A stretch of DNA of 64,000 nt from an uncultured Lachnospiraceae bacterium (lineage in GTDB: Bacteria > Bacillota > Clostridia > Lachnospirales > Lachnospiraceae), in the NCBI GenBank assembly GCA_910585075.1, contig CAJUED010000017.1, positions 1 to 64,000 on the forward strand. Reading direction: 5' to 3'. The translations under genes were made by a program, and so were the position numbers. Positions 17,661 through 25,728 of this stretch are shown here, piece by piece. The notes beneath the pieces were generated by a model. That model did no database searches. It saw nothing but the letters and a program-made list of their open reading frames with translations, and was not told the origin of the DNA. How positions within the stretch are numbered: the stretch's first letter is position 1; every line of letters begins with the position of its first letter.

Positions 17661-17712
17661 ATTGTATCATAGTTTAAAAGTTGTGGCAACTTCACGTTTT
17701 CCATGGTACAAT
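17661..17712. promoter_or_regulatory. Divergent promoters sharing one -35 box
   Basis: On the minus strand TTGCCA (complement of 17684-17689), 17 bases, then TACAAT (complement of 17661-17666). On the plus strand the same six bases read TGGCAA, followed by 17 bases and TACAAT at 17707-17712. The minus promoter is a good sigma-A match; the plus one is weaker at -35. The symmetry means only one polymerase could bind at a time. Confidence 0.6.
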
Positions 17713-17784
17713 TTTTATTATTATATTTTTTAAGGGTGGTAAGTAAAGAATAAGAAGTGCAGAGCGCTTCGGAATGGAGGGACC

Positions 17785-19029
17785 ATGAAAAAAGTAAAAG
17801 CCCTTGTATTGGGCGCTGGGTCAAGAGGAAACGCCTATGCGGCGTACAGCAGGGTGCGCCCGGAGGAACTGGAAATTGTGGCGGTTGCGGAACCGGATAA
17901 GATACGCCGGGAGCAGTTTGCAGAGCGCTATCACATCGGAGCGGAAAATTGCTTTGCAAGCTGGGAGGAAGCACTGAGCAAACCGAAACTGGCGGACGCC
18001 GTTTTCGTGTGTACGCTGGATGAAATGCACACCGCACCGGCGTTAAAGGCTTTGGAGCTTGGATATAATGTGCTGCTGGAAAAGCCTATGAGCAACAGGG
18101 AGGAAGAATGTATCGCTATCGAGCAGGCGGCCCGGGAATCGGGGAGAATCCTGACGGTGTGTCATGTGCTGCGCTATACGCCCTTTTTCCAAAAAATAAA
18201 GGAACTTCTAAAGGAAGGCACCTTAGGGAAAATCGCAACCATTGATTTGATTGAAAATGTTGGATATTGGCATCAGGCTCACAGTTTTGTGCGGGGAAAC
18301 TGGCGTGACTGTGAGGAGACAAGTCCCATGATTCTGGCAAAAAGCTGTCACGACCTGGATATTATTTCCTGGCTTATGGAGGAAAAATGCGAATGGATAT
18401 CCAGTTTTGGAAGCCTTTTGCATTTTACAAAGGAAAACCGTCCGGAAGGGGCGCCGGATAACTGTATGGAGGGATGCCCTCACAGTGAGGAATGTCCTTA
18501 TTATGCGCCTAAGGTTTATCTGACGGGAAATACAAAGTGGCCTGTAGACGTATTGACCACGGATTTGACAAAAGAGGGAATCGAGAAGGCTCTGCGGGAA
18601 GGCCCTTACGGAAGATGTGTCTATGGCTGTGACAATAACGTGGTGGATCATCAGGTGGTGAACATGGAATTTACAGGCGGGGCAACGGCCAGCTTTACAA
18701 TGACCGGGTTTACGGCCGATTTCACAAGGCAGATAAAGATTATGGGAACCAAGGGACAGATTATGGCTGATTTGGAGAAAAATGAGATTCGCCTGCATTT
18801 GTTCGGAGAAGATGAGAGAACAGTTCCGGTAACAGCCGGAGAAGACGGCTTCGGTCATGGGGGCGGTGACTTTGGCGCGGTTCAGAATTTTGTGAGGCTT
18901 ATAAACGGTGAGGGCGATAATCTGACCTCCGCCCATGCTTCTTTGCAGAGCCATCTGATGTGCTTTGCGGCGGAGAAATCCAGAAGGGAGCACCGCAGTA
19001 TACATTTCTCTGAGGAAGTCCACATGTGA
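17785..19029 (+). CDS. Gfo/Idh/MocA family oxidoreductase
   Basis: 414 residues. Rossmann fold at the N-terminus (KALVLGAGSRGNAYA) and the family motif LLEKPMS at about residue 99, whose lysine acts in catalysis. The C-terminal domain has SCHDLDIISWLM and a cysteine-rich insert (CMEGCPHSEECPYY, then CVYGCDNN) seen in a subset of these proteins that may bind metal. It oxidises or reduces a sugar, inositol or NDP-sugar with NAD(P). GGAGGG precedes the ATG. The next gene is a GH130 phosphorylase, suggesting glycan breakdown. Confidence 0.88.
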   Translation: MKKVKALVLGAGSRGNAYAAYSRVRPEELEIVAVAEPDKIRREQFAERYHIGAENCFASWEEALSKPKLADAVFVCTLDEMHTAPALKALELGYNVLLEKPMSNREEECIAIEQAARESGRILTVCHVLRYTPFFQKIKELLKEGTLGKIATIDLIENVGYWHQAHSFVRGNWRDCEETSPMILAKSCHDLDIISWLMEEKCEWISSFGSLLHFTKENRPEGAPDNCMEGCPHSEECPYYAPKVYLTGNTKWPVDVLTTDLTKEGIEKALREGPYGRCVYGCDNNVVDHQVVNMEFTGGATASFTMTGFTADFTRQIKIMGTKGQIMADLEKNEIRLHLFGEDERTVPVTAGEDGFGHGGGDFGAVQNFVRLINGEGDNLTSAHASLQSHLMCFAAEKSRREHRSIHFSEEVHM

Positions 19030-19046
19030 TCGAAACTGTTGGGCTC

Positions 19047-19106
19047 AGGACTTTGCATTTTGCCGTAAAGTTCATAAGAATGTGTAAATTGGGTCAAGTG
19101 GGAATC
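19047..19106 (+). repeat. Upstream repeat, family B copy 1
   Basis: AGGACTTTGCA (19047-19057) and TGTGTAAATT (19081-19090), followed by CAAG and GGAATC. The same ordered words occur at 58096-58154 with nearly the same spacing (34 against 33 bases). Both copies lie just upstream of a TTGAC-type -35 box. A control element or a short dispersed repeat. Confidence 0.5.
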
Positions 19107-19136
19107 CCCAGGCCGAATAATTGCATGTAATCAAGT

Positions 19137-19165
19137 TTGACGCATGATGTGGAATCGGCTATAAT
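19137..19165 (+). promoter_or_regulatory. Sigma-A promoter of the GH130 gene
   Basis: TTGACG (19137-19142), exactly 17 bases, TATAAT (19160-19165). One of the best promoter matches in the window, about 80 bases before the GH130 start codon. Confidence 0.8.
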
Positions 19166-19247
19166 TTGAACCATATGAAGAAAGACGAATTATAAAAATT
19201 TATGCCGCGCCCAAAGCTTTGGGCGCAGGCGGAAACGGAGGTGCCGA

Positions 19248-20246
19248 ATGGCAAAAATAATTGGCAGCGATTTGCCGAATATGCCCTGGCAGGAGCCTAA
19301 GGAGGGTGAAAAGCTTCCGCTGTGGAGGTATGATGCAAATCCGATTATTGATCGGTTTGCCACAAAAAATTCAAACAGCATTTTTAATAGTGCGGTGGTT
19401 CCCTTTGGGGATGGCTATGCGGGAGTATTTCGCTGTGACAGTAAGTCCATCAGTATGGATATTTTCCCGGGCTTTAGTAAAGATGGTATCAACTGGGATA
19501 TTTCAGACGAGCCGGTTGCCTTTCAGGGGGCTCATCCTGAGGTTGCAAAGCGGGATTACCGTTATGACCCCAGAGTCTGCTTCATTGAGGACAGGTACTA
19601 CGTGACCTGGTGTAATGGGTATCATGGGTATCCTACTATTGGGGTGGGATATACTTTTGACTTTAAGACTTTTTACCAGCTGGAAAACGCCTTTTTGCCG
19701 TTTAACAGAAACGGTGTGTTGTTCCCAAGGAAAATAGGTGGGAACTATTATATGCTCAGCCGTCCCAGCGATAATGGACATACGCCTTTTGGGGATATTT
19801 TCTTAAGCGAAAGTCCTGACCTGAAATACTGGGGATGTCATCGCCATGTGATGGGAACGGTCAAGGGAGATGCGTCCGCATGGCAGAGCACCAAGATTGG
19901 CGCAGGCAGTGTGCCAATTGAGACGGATGAGGGCTGGCTTTTGATTTATCATGGTGTTATCAATACTTGTAACGGTTTTGTCTACAGGATGGGATGCGCG
20001 CTTCTTGATTTGGAGGAGCCCTGGAAAGTGCTAAAGAGGACAAAGAATTACATTTTAGGACCTCATGAATTGTATGAATGCATGGGAGATGTGCCCAATG
20101 TGACATTCCCCTGCGCGGCCCTTACGGACGCAGCAACAGGAAGAATCGCCATCTATTATGGATGTGCGGACACTGTGACAGGACTTGCCTTTACCACAGT
20201 TGACCGGCTGATGGACAGCATGGAATCTGATTTGTCATTTGTATAA
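19248..20246 (+). CDS. Glycoside hydrolase family 130 phosphorylase
   Basis: 332 residues, usual for GH130. The family cleaves beta-mannosides with inorganic phosphate to give mannose 1-phosphate. Five-bladed propeller features are visible: NSAVVPFGDGYAGVFRCD, the catalytic-acid region YRYDPRVCFIEDRYYVTWC, FPRKIGGNYYMLSRPSD, and GWLLIYHGV followed by YRMGCALLDLE. The tripeptide DPR places the likely proton donor. It resembles mannooligosaccharide phosphorylases more than the mannosylglucose type, but I cannot fix specificity. GGAGGTG precedes the ATG, with its own promoter and terminator. Confidence 0.9.
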   Translation: MAKIIGSDLPNMPWQEPKEGEKLPLWRYDANPIIDRFATKNSNSIFNSAVVPFGDGYAGVFRCDSKSISMDIFPGFSKDGINWDISDEPVAFQGAHPEVAKRDYRYDPRVCFIEDRYYVTWCNGYHGYPTIGVGYTFDFKTFYQLENAFLPFNRNGVLFPRKIGGNYYMLSRPSDNGHTPFGDIFLSESPDLKYWGCHRHVMGTVKGDASAWQSTKIGAGSVPIETDEGWLLIYHGVINTCNGFVYRMGCALLDLEEPWKVLKRTKNYILGPHELYECMGDVPNVTFPCAALTDAATGRIAIYYGCADTVTGLAFTTVDRLMDSMESDLSFV

Positions 20247-20254
20247 GTAAGTTA

Positions 20255-20298
20255 AATGCCCTGCGGGCAGGCATCGGCCTGCGGCAGGGCATTTTTTT
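20255..20298. terminator. Bidirectional terminator between convergent genes
   Basis: AATGCCCTGC pairs with GCGGCAGGGCATT across an inner GGCAGGC/GGCCTGC stem, ending in seven T on the plus strand. It separates the GH130 gene from the convergent TPM gene, whose stop codon lies at its right edge. Confidence 0.75.
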
Positions 20299-21160
20299 AA
20301 AAGCGGTGGCCGCCGCCTCCGCCGCTGCGGCCTCCACCTCCACCGCCGCCACTACGGCCCCCACCCCCGCTTCCACTGCTGGAAGGGCTGTAAACCTTGG
20401 ACTGGTTGGTCAGCTGTATCCTGGGGTTATGGAAGGCAAATTTCGTGGAGGCCGATGCCAGAATCTCACTTTTTGAGGCTTTGGCGGTGCGTGAGGAGCG
20501 GACTGCCACAAAATAATTGATGAGCGCAGCCAATATGAGGGCAAGCAGTACATTGCTTAAGTACTTCATGGGCTGCGCTATTTTTTGCCCGGATAAAAGA
20601 GTATGAATCTGGGAAAAGGCCTTGGATGCGCAGCCAAAGTAATCCCCATTCGAGGCATAGCGGTATACGTTGTCAGTAATGGTTTTGGCATAGGCTTTTG
20701 TGATGGTGCGGTAAACGGCGCCGTCGCTGAATATGTAAATTTCCCTGTTGTCCATATCAATGAGAAACAGGACGCCGCTGGCGGTGCCAAGGCAGGTGTG
20801 ATAATAATCTTCGGCAAAATAGGAAGTGGAATATGGATTGTAATCCAGTGATTTAAAAATTGCATTGCCGTATTCGGTGACACCCTGCATTTCCAGAGCC
20901 AGCTGTTGTCTTTCAGAGGCATCAAGAAGTTCCGCGTCATCATCCACAATGACAAAATAGCCGGTTTCCGGATTCTCCCACAGCTGCGGTTCCTCTGTTT
21001 CAGTGGAAGTGGCTGCCGCCTGCGCCTTAAGAACAGGAAAAGTAAGCGCAAGGAGGAAAACCATGCCCGCCGAAAACAGTATTTTTTGGAGCCACAAGCC
21101 TGCCTGCAGGGTATGACAGCGCCCGGTGCGGGGGGAAAAATATGTATGGATTTTAAGCAT
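20297..21160 (-). CDS. TPM domain membrane protein with glycine-rich tail
   Basis: 287 residues from the ATG at 21160 (AAAGGAGGGG six bases upstream). A signal or anchor helix at about 25-47, a TPM domain (TLP18.3/Psb32/MOLO-1 fold) from about 55 to 190 with YFVIVDDDAELL and GVLFLIDMDNREIYIFSDG, a membrane helix near 205-222, then a tail of SGGGG and GGGG runs ending HRF. TPM proteins are phosphatase-like or membrane repair-associated; the glycine tail is common in bacterial forms. It overlaps the upstream zinc-ribbon gene by eight bases, so the two are translationally linked. Confidence 0.85.
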   Translation of the reverse strand: MLKIHTYFSPRTGRCHTLQAGLWLQKILFSAGMVFLLALTFPVLKAQAAATSTETEEPQLWENPETGYFVIVDDDAELLDASERQQLALEMQGVTEYGNAIFKSLDYNPYSTSYFAEDYYHTCLGTASGVLFLIDMDNREIYIFSDGAVYRTITKAYAKTITDNVYRYASNGDYFGCASKAFSQIHTLLSGQKIAQPMKYLSNVLLALILAALINYFVAVRSSRTAKASKSEILASASTKFAFHNPRIQLTNQSKVYSPSSSGSGGGGRSGGGGGGGRSGGGGGHRF

Positions 21161-22559
21161 TGTCGTCCCCTCCTTTCCTGTCAAACTGGGGAAGTTTCCG
21201 GGTGGTCAGTATATTGTACTTGCGTATGATTCCCATAACGGTAAATAAGATGCCGAGAAAGGCAAGGCTTGTGCCGCCGTAGTACCAGACGTCCGATACC
21301 GGAGTCCACACAAAGACAAGGACGGCGGCAATCATTGCGGCCAAAGAACCGGCGGCTCCGAACACCGTAGCCTGGTTTTTCCCTGCTTTCTGCCCATTAT
21401 CGGACTGCAGGGGCGGCTTTGAGCCGGCAGCGTTCCGGGCCAGATACCCCCGGTCATCCTCCTTATTATCCCTGCTTTTTATTTTCGCAATTTCTGTCAG
21501 ATAAATCACAAAGGTAAAAACCGCCAAAATAAAGGAACAGATAAGGGTGGTCTTTGGGGTGATGGTAAAAAAGAGATTGAGCAGTATAAAAATTGGAATC
21601 GCCAGTACCAGTGAGGCAATCACATACTTTTTCATATCCACGGGAATATCCGCCGCAACCTTGCCGGTCTGGCCGTTGACGGTGGCGTAGGCAACACGCC
21701 CGTCCTTGCGGTAGGACATAAACCAGACCGGATACATAACCCGTTTGGGCGCAGGACACTGGGTGCGCAGCATAACATCCAGAAGATTATCATCCTTAAA
21801 TTTCATACCCGAGAAAGCGGGTATTTTTTTGATTTCCTTAAAGCTTGCGGAGTTGGCAATCTCCCTGGCATCCCACTCGTAGAGACTTGCATCCACATCT
21901 GCAGTGTCTGCGTAAAAGCCGCTTAAGAAGGAAGGTGTGAAATCCTTTTGGGATTTTGAATCGAAGGGGGCAATCTGCTCGCTGATATTGTCTGCAAAGG
22001 AGGCGGAGGCGTCGTAGGCGAGACGGTCATAATGGGCGTCAATATCGCCGCTCAAGGAATAGCGGTCCGTATAGACGTAATCTCCCCGGCGGTAGGACTT
22101 TTCCCCGGTAAGATTTACGGGCCCTTTCTGGGAAATATCGTAGGACCAGTAGGGCATGTAGATTCCCCGGAAGCTGTCAATGTGCTTTTCATCCTTTAAA
22201 TCATCAGGGGCAAAGGGAGCCCGCTTTATATGGGAAATGAACGCGCTTTTGCAGGCCTCCTTGGTCTGTTTAAAGGGAATAATGTGGACAGGCCGGAGCT
22301 GTCTGCTGATCCGGCTGTCTAAAATGGTGGAAGCGCCGCAGAAGCTGCAGAATTCGGCGGCGGATGTATCCGTACTTAAAATCTCCCCACCGCATTGGGG
22401 ACAGGTAAAGACGGTTGCGTCAAAAACATTGCTTTCCTCCGCATCTTGTTCCTTGGTCACCTCATAAGGGTCTTTTAAAGTAAGACAATAGTCGCATTTC
22501 AGTTGTTGGGAGGGAATATCAAATTTCAGATTCCCGCCGCAATTTGGGCATTCGTACAA
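21153..22559 (-). CDS. Zinc-ribbon membrane protein
   Basis: 468 residues from a TTG at 22559, chosen because AAAGGAGG is seven bases upstream and the protein then begins YECPNCGGNLKF; an earlier TTG at 22583 would place the ribosome site inside the gene. Two zinc-ribbon motifs (CPNC...CDYC and CPQC...CSFC) occupy the first 85 residues. A long soluble middle follows, with WSYDISQKGPVNL and YPVWFMSYRKDGRVAYATVNGQTGKV, then two pairs of membrane helices. Function unknown; the overlap with the TPM gene suggests a joint membrane complex. Confidence 0.8.
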   Translation of the reverse strand: MYECPNCGGNLKFDIPSQQLKCDYCLTLKDPYEVTKEQDAEESNVFDATVFTCPQCGGEILSTDTSAAEFCSFCGASTILDSRISRQLRPVHIIPFKQTKEACKSAFISHIKRAPFAPDDLKDEKHIDSFRGIYMPYWSYDISQKGPVNLTGEKSYRRGDYVYTDRYSLSGDIDAHYDRLAYDASASFADNISEQIAPFDSKSQKDFTPSFLSGFYADTADVDASLYEWDAREIANSASFKEIKKIPAFSGMKFKDDNLLDVMLRTQCPAPKRVMYPVWFMSYRKDGRVAYATVNGQTGKVAADIPVDMKKYVIASLVLAIPIFILLNLFFTITPKTTLICSFILAVFTFVIYLTEIAKIKSRDNKEDDRGYLARNAAGSKPPLQSDNGQKAGKNQATVFGAAGSLAAMIAAVLVFVWTPVSDVWYYGGTSLAFLGILFTVMGIIRKYNILTTRKLPQFDRKGGDDNA

Positions 22560-22594
22560 AACGGGTTCCTCCTTTACATACAAGGTGAGCTATA

Positions 22595-22760
22595 CCAGTA
22601 CTCTGTCCTGAAAACCCTTGTGCAAATATTTCGGTCTATTTCCCCGATTGCGCAAGTCCGGAATACTCAGCGCAGCTCGCTGCGCCTCCGTTTCTGAACT
22701 TGCACACTCGAAAAAATATCCTCGAAAATTTGCACAGGAACTTCAAGGACAGAGTACTAG
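22595..22760. repeat. 166-bp palindromic MITE-like element
   Basis: Terminal inverted repeats CCAGTACTCTGTCCT (22595-22609) and AGGACAGAGTACTAG (22746-22760) match at 14 of 15 positions. The symmetry continues inward: TGTGCAAAT / ATTTGCACA, GCGCAAGT / ACTTGCAC, and a central GCGCAG-CTCG-CTGCGC hairpin. It carries no gene. Its right end supplies the TAG stop codon of the GntR gene. Behaves like a miniature mobile element, and as RNA would fold into one long hairpin that could also terminate transcription. Confidence 0.7.
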
Positions 22761-23488
22761 AGCTCGATTTCAATTCGAAACAGGTTGGAAGGCAGATAAT
22801 GCTTGCCGGAAACAATGGTATTATGGTCGTTGTCATATATGGTTTCCTGTATGAGCAAAAAGGAATCGTTCTCGGATAAGGTGTAGGCCGAGGCCGTAAA
22901 GTTGCCGGCAGTGGAGTAAGAACACACGCGCTTACAGCTGCCCATATTTTCATAACAATGACATTCCAGATAATCAAGCAGTTGGGATTCATCATTTAAA
23001 TCGATTTGCTTTTCCCCAATTAATTCAATGGGAAGAAAACTGAGAGAATATGCAACGGGAGCGCCCCGGTGCATGTACCAGCGGTCCACAATCACAACGG
23101 CGGGGGTGTATTGGTTTAAAGAATCCATGATGGATTTGGTGGGAGGTTCGATACGGAATTTGATTTCCACCCTGTCTAATTCCTCCGTACAGTAAGAATA
23201 GACAGGATGGGAGAGCCTGCCGGAGCCTTTGTCCCCGGAATATTCTTCGGACTGATTGTAAACAAAGTGTCCCACCCCGGGGGCATTTTTAATAAGCCCG
23301 TCCTCCTGGAGCAATATCAATGCCTTTCTGAGGGTCATCCTGCTCACGTTCATCTGCAGGGAAAGGGCGGCCTCTGAGGGAAGCTGGGAGCCCGGAGGGT
23401 AAGTCCCGTTTTGAATCAGCTCATAGAGCTGGTCATATACTTTTACATGTTTCAACTTTTTTGTCTTTGGTTTCTCTGTATTTGCCAT
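22757..23488 (-). CDS. GntR family regulator with UTRA domain
   Basis: 243 residues from the ATG at 23488 (AGAGGTG upstream). N-terminal winged helix: VYDQLYELIQNGTYPPGSQL, PSEAALSLQMNVSRMTLRKAL, LLQEDGLI, the standard GntR pattern. The C-terminal two thirds is a UTRA ligand domain with PVYSYC, VVIVDRWYMHRGAPVAYSLSFLP and DSFLLIQETIYD. It is divergent from the nucleoside genes, and repeated ATATACATGTATA-like sites lie between them, so it probably represses them until a nucleoside or sugar phosphate binds. Its stop codon comes from the palindromic element. Confidence 0.9.
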   Translation of the reverse strand: MANTEKPKTKKLKHVKVYDQLYELIQNGTYPPGSQLPSEAALSLQMNVSRMTLRKALILLQEDGLIKNAPGVGHFVYNQSEEYSGDKGSGRLSHPVYSYCTEELDRVEIKFRIEPPTKSIMDSLNQYTPAVVIVDRWYMHRGAPVAYSLSFLPIELIGEKQIDLNDESQLLDYLECHCYENMGSCKRVCSYSTAGNFTASAYTLSENDSFLLIQETIYDNDHNTIVSGKHYLPSNLFRIEIEL

Positions 23489-23527
23489 GGAGCACCTCTG
23501 TTTTTTTACTGTTTGTATTATAAAACC

Positions 23528-23680
23528 AAACATGTAGCATGTCAATAAAATACCACACTCATTAAATATACATGAATAAAATTAGACGACTGTGAAAACT
23601 GCATAAAATATACATGTATAATTTGTATAATACTACATATTGAAAATATACAAGTATAGATATATAATCACATGTATAAA
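23528..23680. promoter_or_regulatory. Operator array and promoter of the nucleoside operon
   Basis: Copies of an ATATACATGTATA-type palindrome: AAATATACATGAATA (23564-23578), AAATATACATGTATAAT (23606-23622), AAATATACAAGTATAGAT (23644-23661) and CACATGTATAAAT near 23670, plus a weaker ACATGTAGCATGT near 23530. The promoter TTGAAA (23640-23645), 17 bases, TATAAT (23663-23668) overlaps the third copy, so a bound repressor would block it. The palindrome form suits a GntR dimer. Confidence 0.7.
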
Positions 23681-23716
23681 TTACAACACAGGATGCATAA
23701 AAAAGGAGGAAAAAAC

Positions 23717-24496
23717 ATGCAGAATTATTCAGGAGAAGTGGGATTACAGTATCATTTGCAGATCAGGCCGGGTGATGTGGGACGTTATGTGATTTTACCG
23801 GGTGATCCTAAGAGATGTTCCAAGATAGCGGCGCATTTTGATGATGCGGAGCTGATTGCGGACAGCAGAGAATATGTTACTTACACAGGATATCTGGACG
23901 GTGAGAAGGTCAGTGTGACCTCAACAGGTATCGGCGGGCCTTCCGCGTCAATTGCCATGGAAGAACTGGTGCTTTGCGGAGCGGATACATTTATAAGGGT
24001 AGGCACCTGCGGCGGTATCGATATGGATGTGAAAGGGGGAGACATTGTGGTTGCCACAGGAGCAATCAGAATGGAAGGAACCAGCCGGGAGTATGCGCCC
24101 ATTGAGTATCCTGCGGTAGCGGATCTGGAGGTTACCAATGCGCTTGTACAGGCAAGCAAAGATCTGGGATTTACCTATCATGCAGGCGTGGTGCAGTGTA
24201 AGGACGCATTTTACGGACAGCACGAGCCGGAACGGATGCCGGTGAGCTATGAGCTTTTGAACAAATGGGAGGCATGGAAACGTATGGGATGCAAGGCCTC
24301 CGAGATGGAATCCGCAGCCCTGTTTATCGCTGCAAGCCACTTGAGGGTCCGCTGCGGTTCAAACTTCCTGGTAGTGGGAAATCAGGAAAGAAATGCGGCA
24401 GGATTGGAGAACCCCATTGTACATGATACCGAATCCGCCATCAAAGTGGCCGTTGAAGCCATCCGTAAGTTAATAAAAGCGGATAAGGAAAAATAA
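23717..24496 (+). CDS. udp: Uridine phosphorylase
   Basis: 259 residues from the ATG at 23717 (AAAGGAGG upstream). Nucleoside phosphorylase family 1: phosphate-binding YVILPGDPKRC, TSTGIGGPSASIAMEEL, RVGTCGGI, and the CKASEMESAALFIAA substrate motif. Fits uridine phosphorylase better than purine nucleoside phosphorylase. It splits uridine to uracil and ribose 1-phosphate. First gene of a salvage operon with permease, phosphopentomutase and deoxyribose-phosphate aldolase, which carry the released sugar phosphate into central metabolism. Confidence 0.9.
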   Translation: MQNYSGEVGLQYHLQIRPGDVGRYVILPGDPKRCSKIAAHFDDAELIADSREYVTYTGYLDGEKVSVTSTGIGGPSASIAMEELVLCGADTFIRVGTCGGIDMDVKGGDIVVATGAIRMEGTSREYAPIEYPAVADLEVTNALVQASKDLGFTYHAGVVQCKDAFYGQHEPERMPVSYELLNKWEAWKRMGCKASEMESAALFIAASHLRVRCGSNFLVVGNQERNAAGLENPIVHDTESAIKVAVEAIRKLIKADKEK

Positions 24497-24515
24497 TTGC
24501 AGGAGGGCCGGTTGG

Positions 24516-25715
24516 ATGAAATTTGTATTGAATTTGCTTGGTATCTTTGTAGTTATTGGACTGATTTATCTGTTATCATGGAACAGGAAAGAGATTCGGT
24601 GGAAAGCGGTGGGCAAAGCCCTTATCGTGCAGTTTGTCATTGCGGTCCTGCTTGTGAAGGTTCCCATTGGAAAGATGATAGTTTCCCTTTTGTCTGACGG
24701 GGTTACGGCGGTGATCAACTGCGGGCAGCAGGGTATATCCTTTGTTTTTGGCAGCCTTGCGGACAGTGCGTCCGTAGGCGGTATATTTATTGTCCAGACC
24801 CTGGGGAATATTATCTTTGTGTCCGCCCTGGTAAGCCTCTTATATTATGTGGGCGTTTTGGGATTTGTGGTAAAATGGATTGGAAAAGGTGTGGGGAAGT
24901 TGATGGGAACAACTGAGGTGGAAAGCTTTGTGGCCGTTGCCAATATGTTCCTGGGCCAGACGGACAGTCCTATTTTGGTAAGTAAATACATAAAGTCTTT
25001 AACTGACAGCGAAATTCTGGTAATATTAGTATCAGGAATGGGCAGTATGTCAGTATCCATCTTAGGTGGATACCATGCTTTGGGAATTCCTATGGACTAT
25101 CTGCTGATTGCAAGCGCAATGGTTCCCGTGGGAAGTATCCTGACAGCAAAGATGCTGTTGCCTCAGACGGAAAAAGCAAAATCCATCACAGATGTCAAAA
25201 TGGACAACAAAGGGAATAATGCCAATGTGATTGACGCCATTGCGGAAGGCGCCGGTACGGGAATGCAGATGGTTATCTCAATTGCCGCTTCTCTTGTGGG
25301 CATTATCGGAATCGTCGCGGTCATTAATATGATACTGGGGATTGCGGGCATCAGTCTGGAGCAGATTTTCTCATATGTGTTCGCACCTTTCGGATTCCTG
25401 ATGGGGCTGGATGCAAATGAGATTCTGATGGAGGGCTCTCTGCTGGGCAATAAGCTGATTGTCAATGAATTTGTTGCGTTCCAGGATCTGGGCGCTATCC
25501 TTGGCTCCCTGGATACCAGGACGGGAATGGTATGTTCTATTTCCCTTTGCGGGTTTGCGAATCTCTCCAGTCTGGGCATCTGCGTTTCCGGCATTGCGGT
25601 GCTGTGTCCGGAAAAGAAAAGCACGCTTTCAAGGCTGGTATTCAAAGCCATGCTTGGCGGGGTGTTTGTGAGCATACTGAGCGCAATGATTGTAGGTTTG
25701 ATCACATTATTCTGA
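24516..25715 (+). CDS. nupC: Concentrative nucleoside transporter (NupC family)
   Basis: 399 residues, about ten hydrophobic helices. Family marks: an N-terminal gate of three helices, FLGQTDSPILVSKYIKSLT, GGYHALGIPMDYLL, and NEFVAFQDLG followed by CGFANLSSLGI. These proteins import nucleosides with sodium or protons. It follows the uridine phosphorylase by 19 bases and precedes deoB by 13, within one operon, so it probably supplies the substrate. Confidence 0.93.
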   Translation: MKFVLNLLGIFVVIGLIYLLSWNRKEIRWKAVGKALIVQFVIAVLLVKVPIGKMIVSLLSDGVTAVINCGQQGISFVFGSLADSASVGGIFIVQTLGNIIFVSALVSLLYYVGVLGFVVKWIGKGVGKLMGTTEVESFVAVANMFLGQTDSPILVSKYIKSLTDSEILVILVSGMGSMSVSILGGYHALGIPMDYLLIASAMVPVGSILTAKMLLPQTEKAKSITDVKMDNKGNNANVIDAIAEGAGTGMQMVISIAASLVGIIGIVAVINMILGIAGISLEQIFSYVFAPFGFLMGLDANEILMEGSLLGNKLIVNEFVAFQDLGAILGSLDTRTGMVCSISLCGFANLSSLGICVSGIAVLCPEKKSTLSRLVFKAMLGGVFVSILSAMIVGLITLF

Positions 25716-25728
25716 AAGGGGTTAGAAA

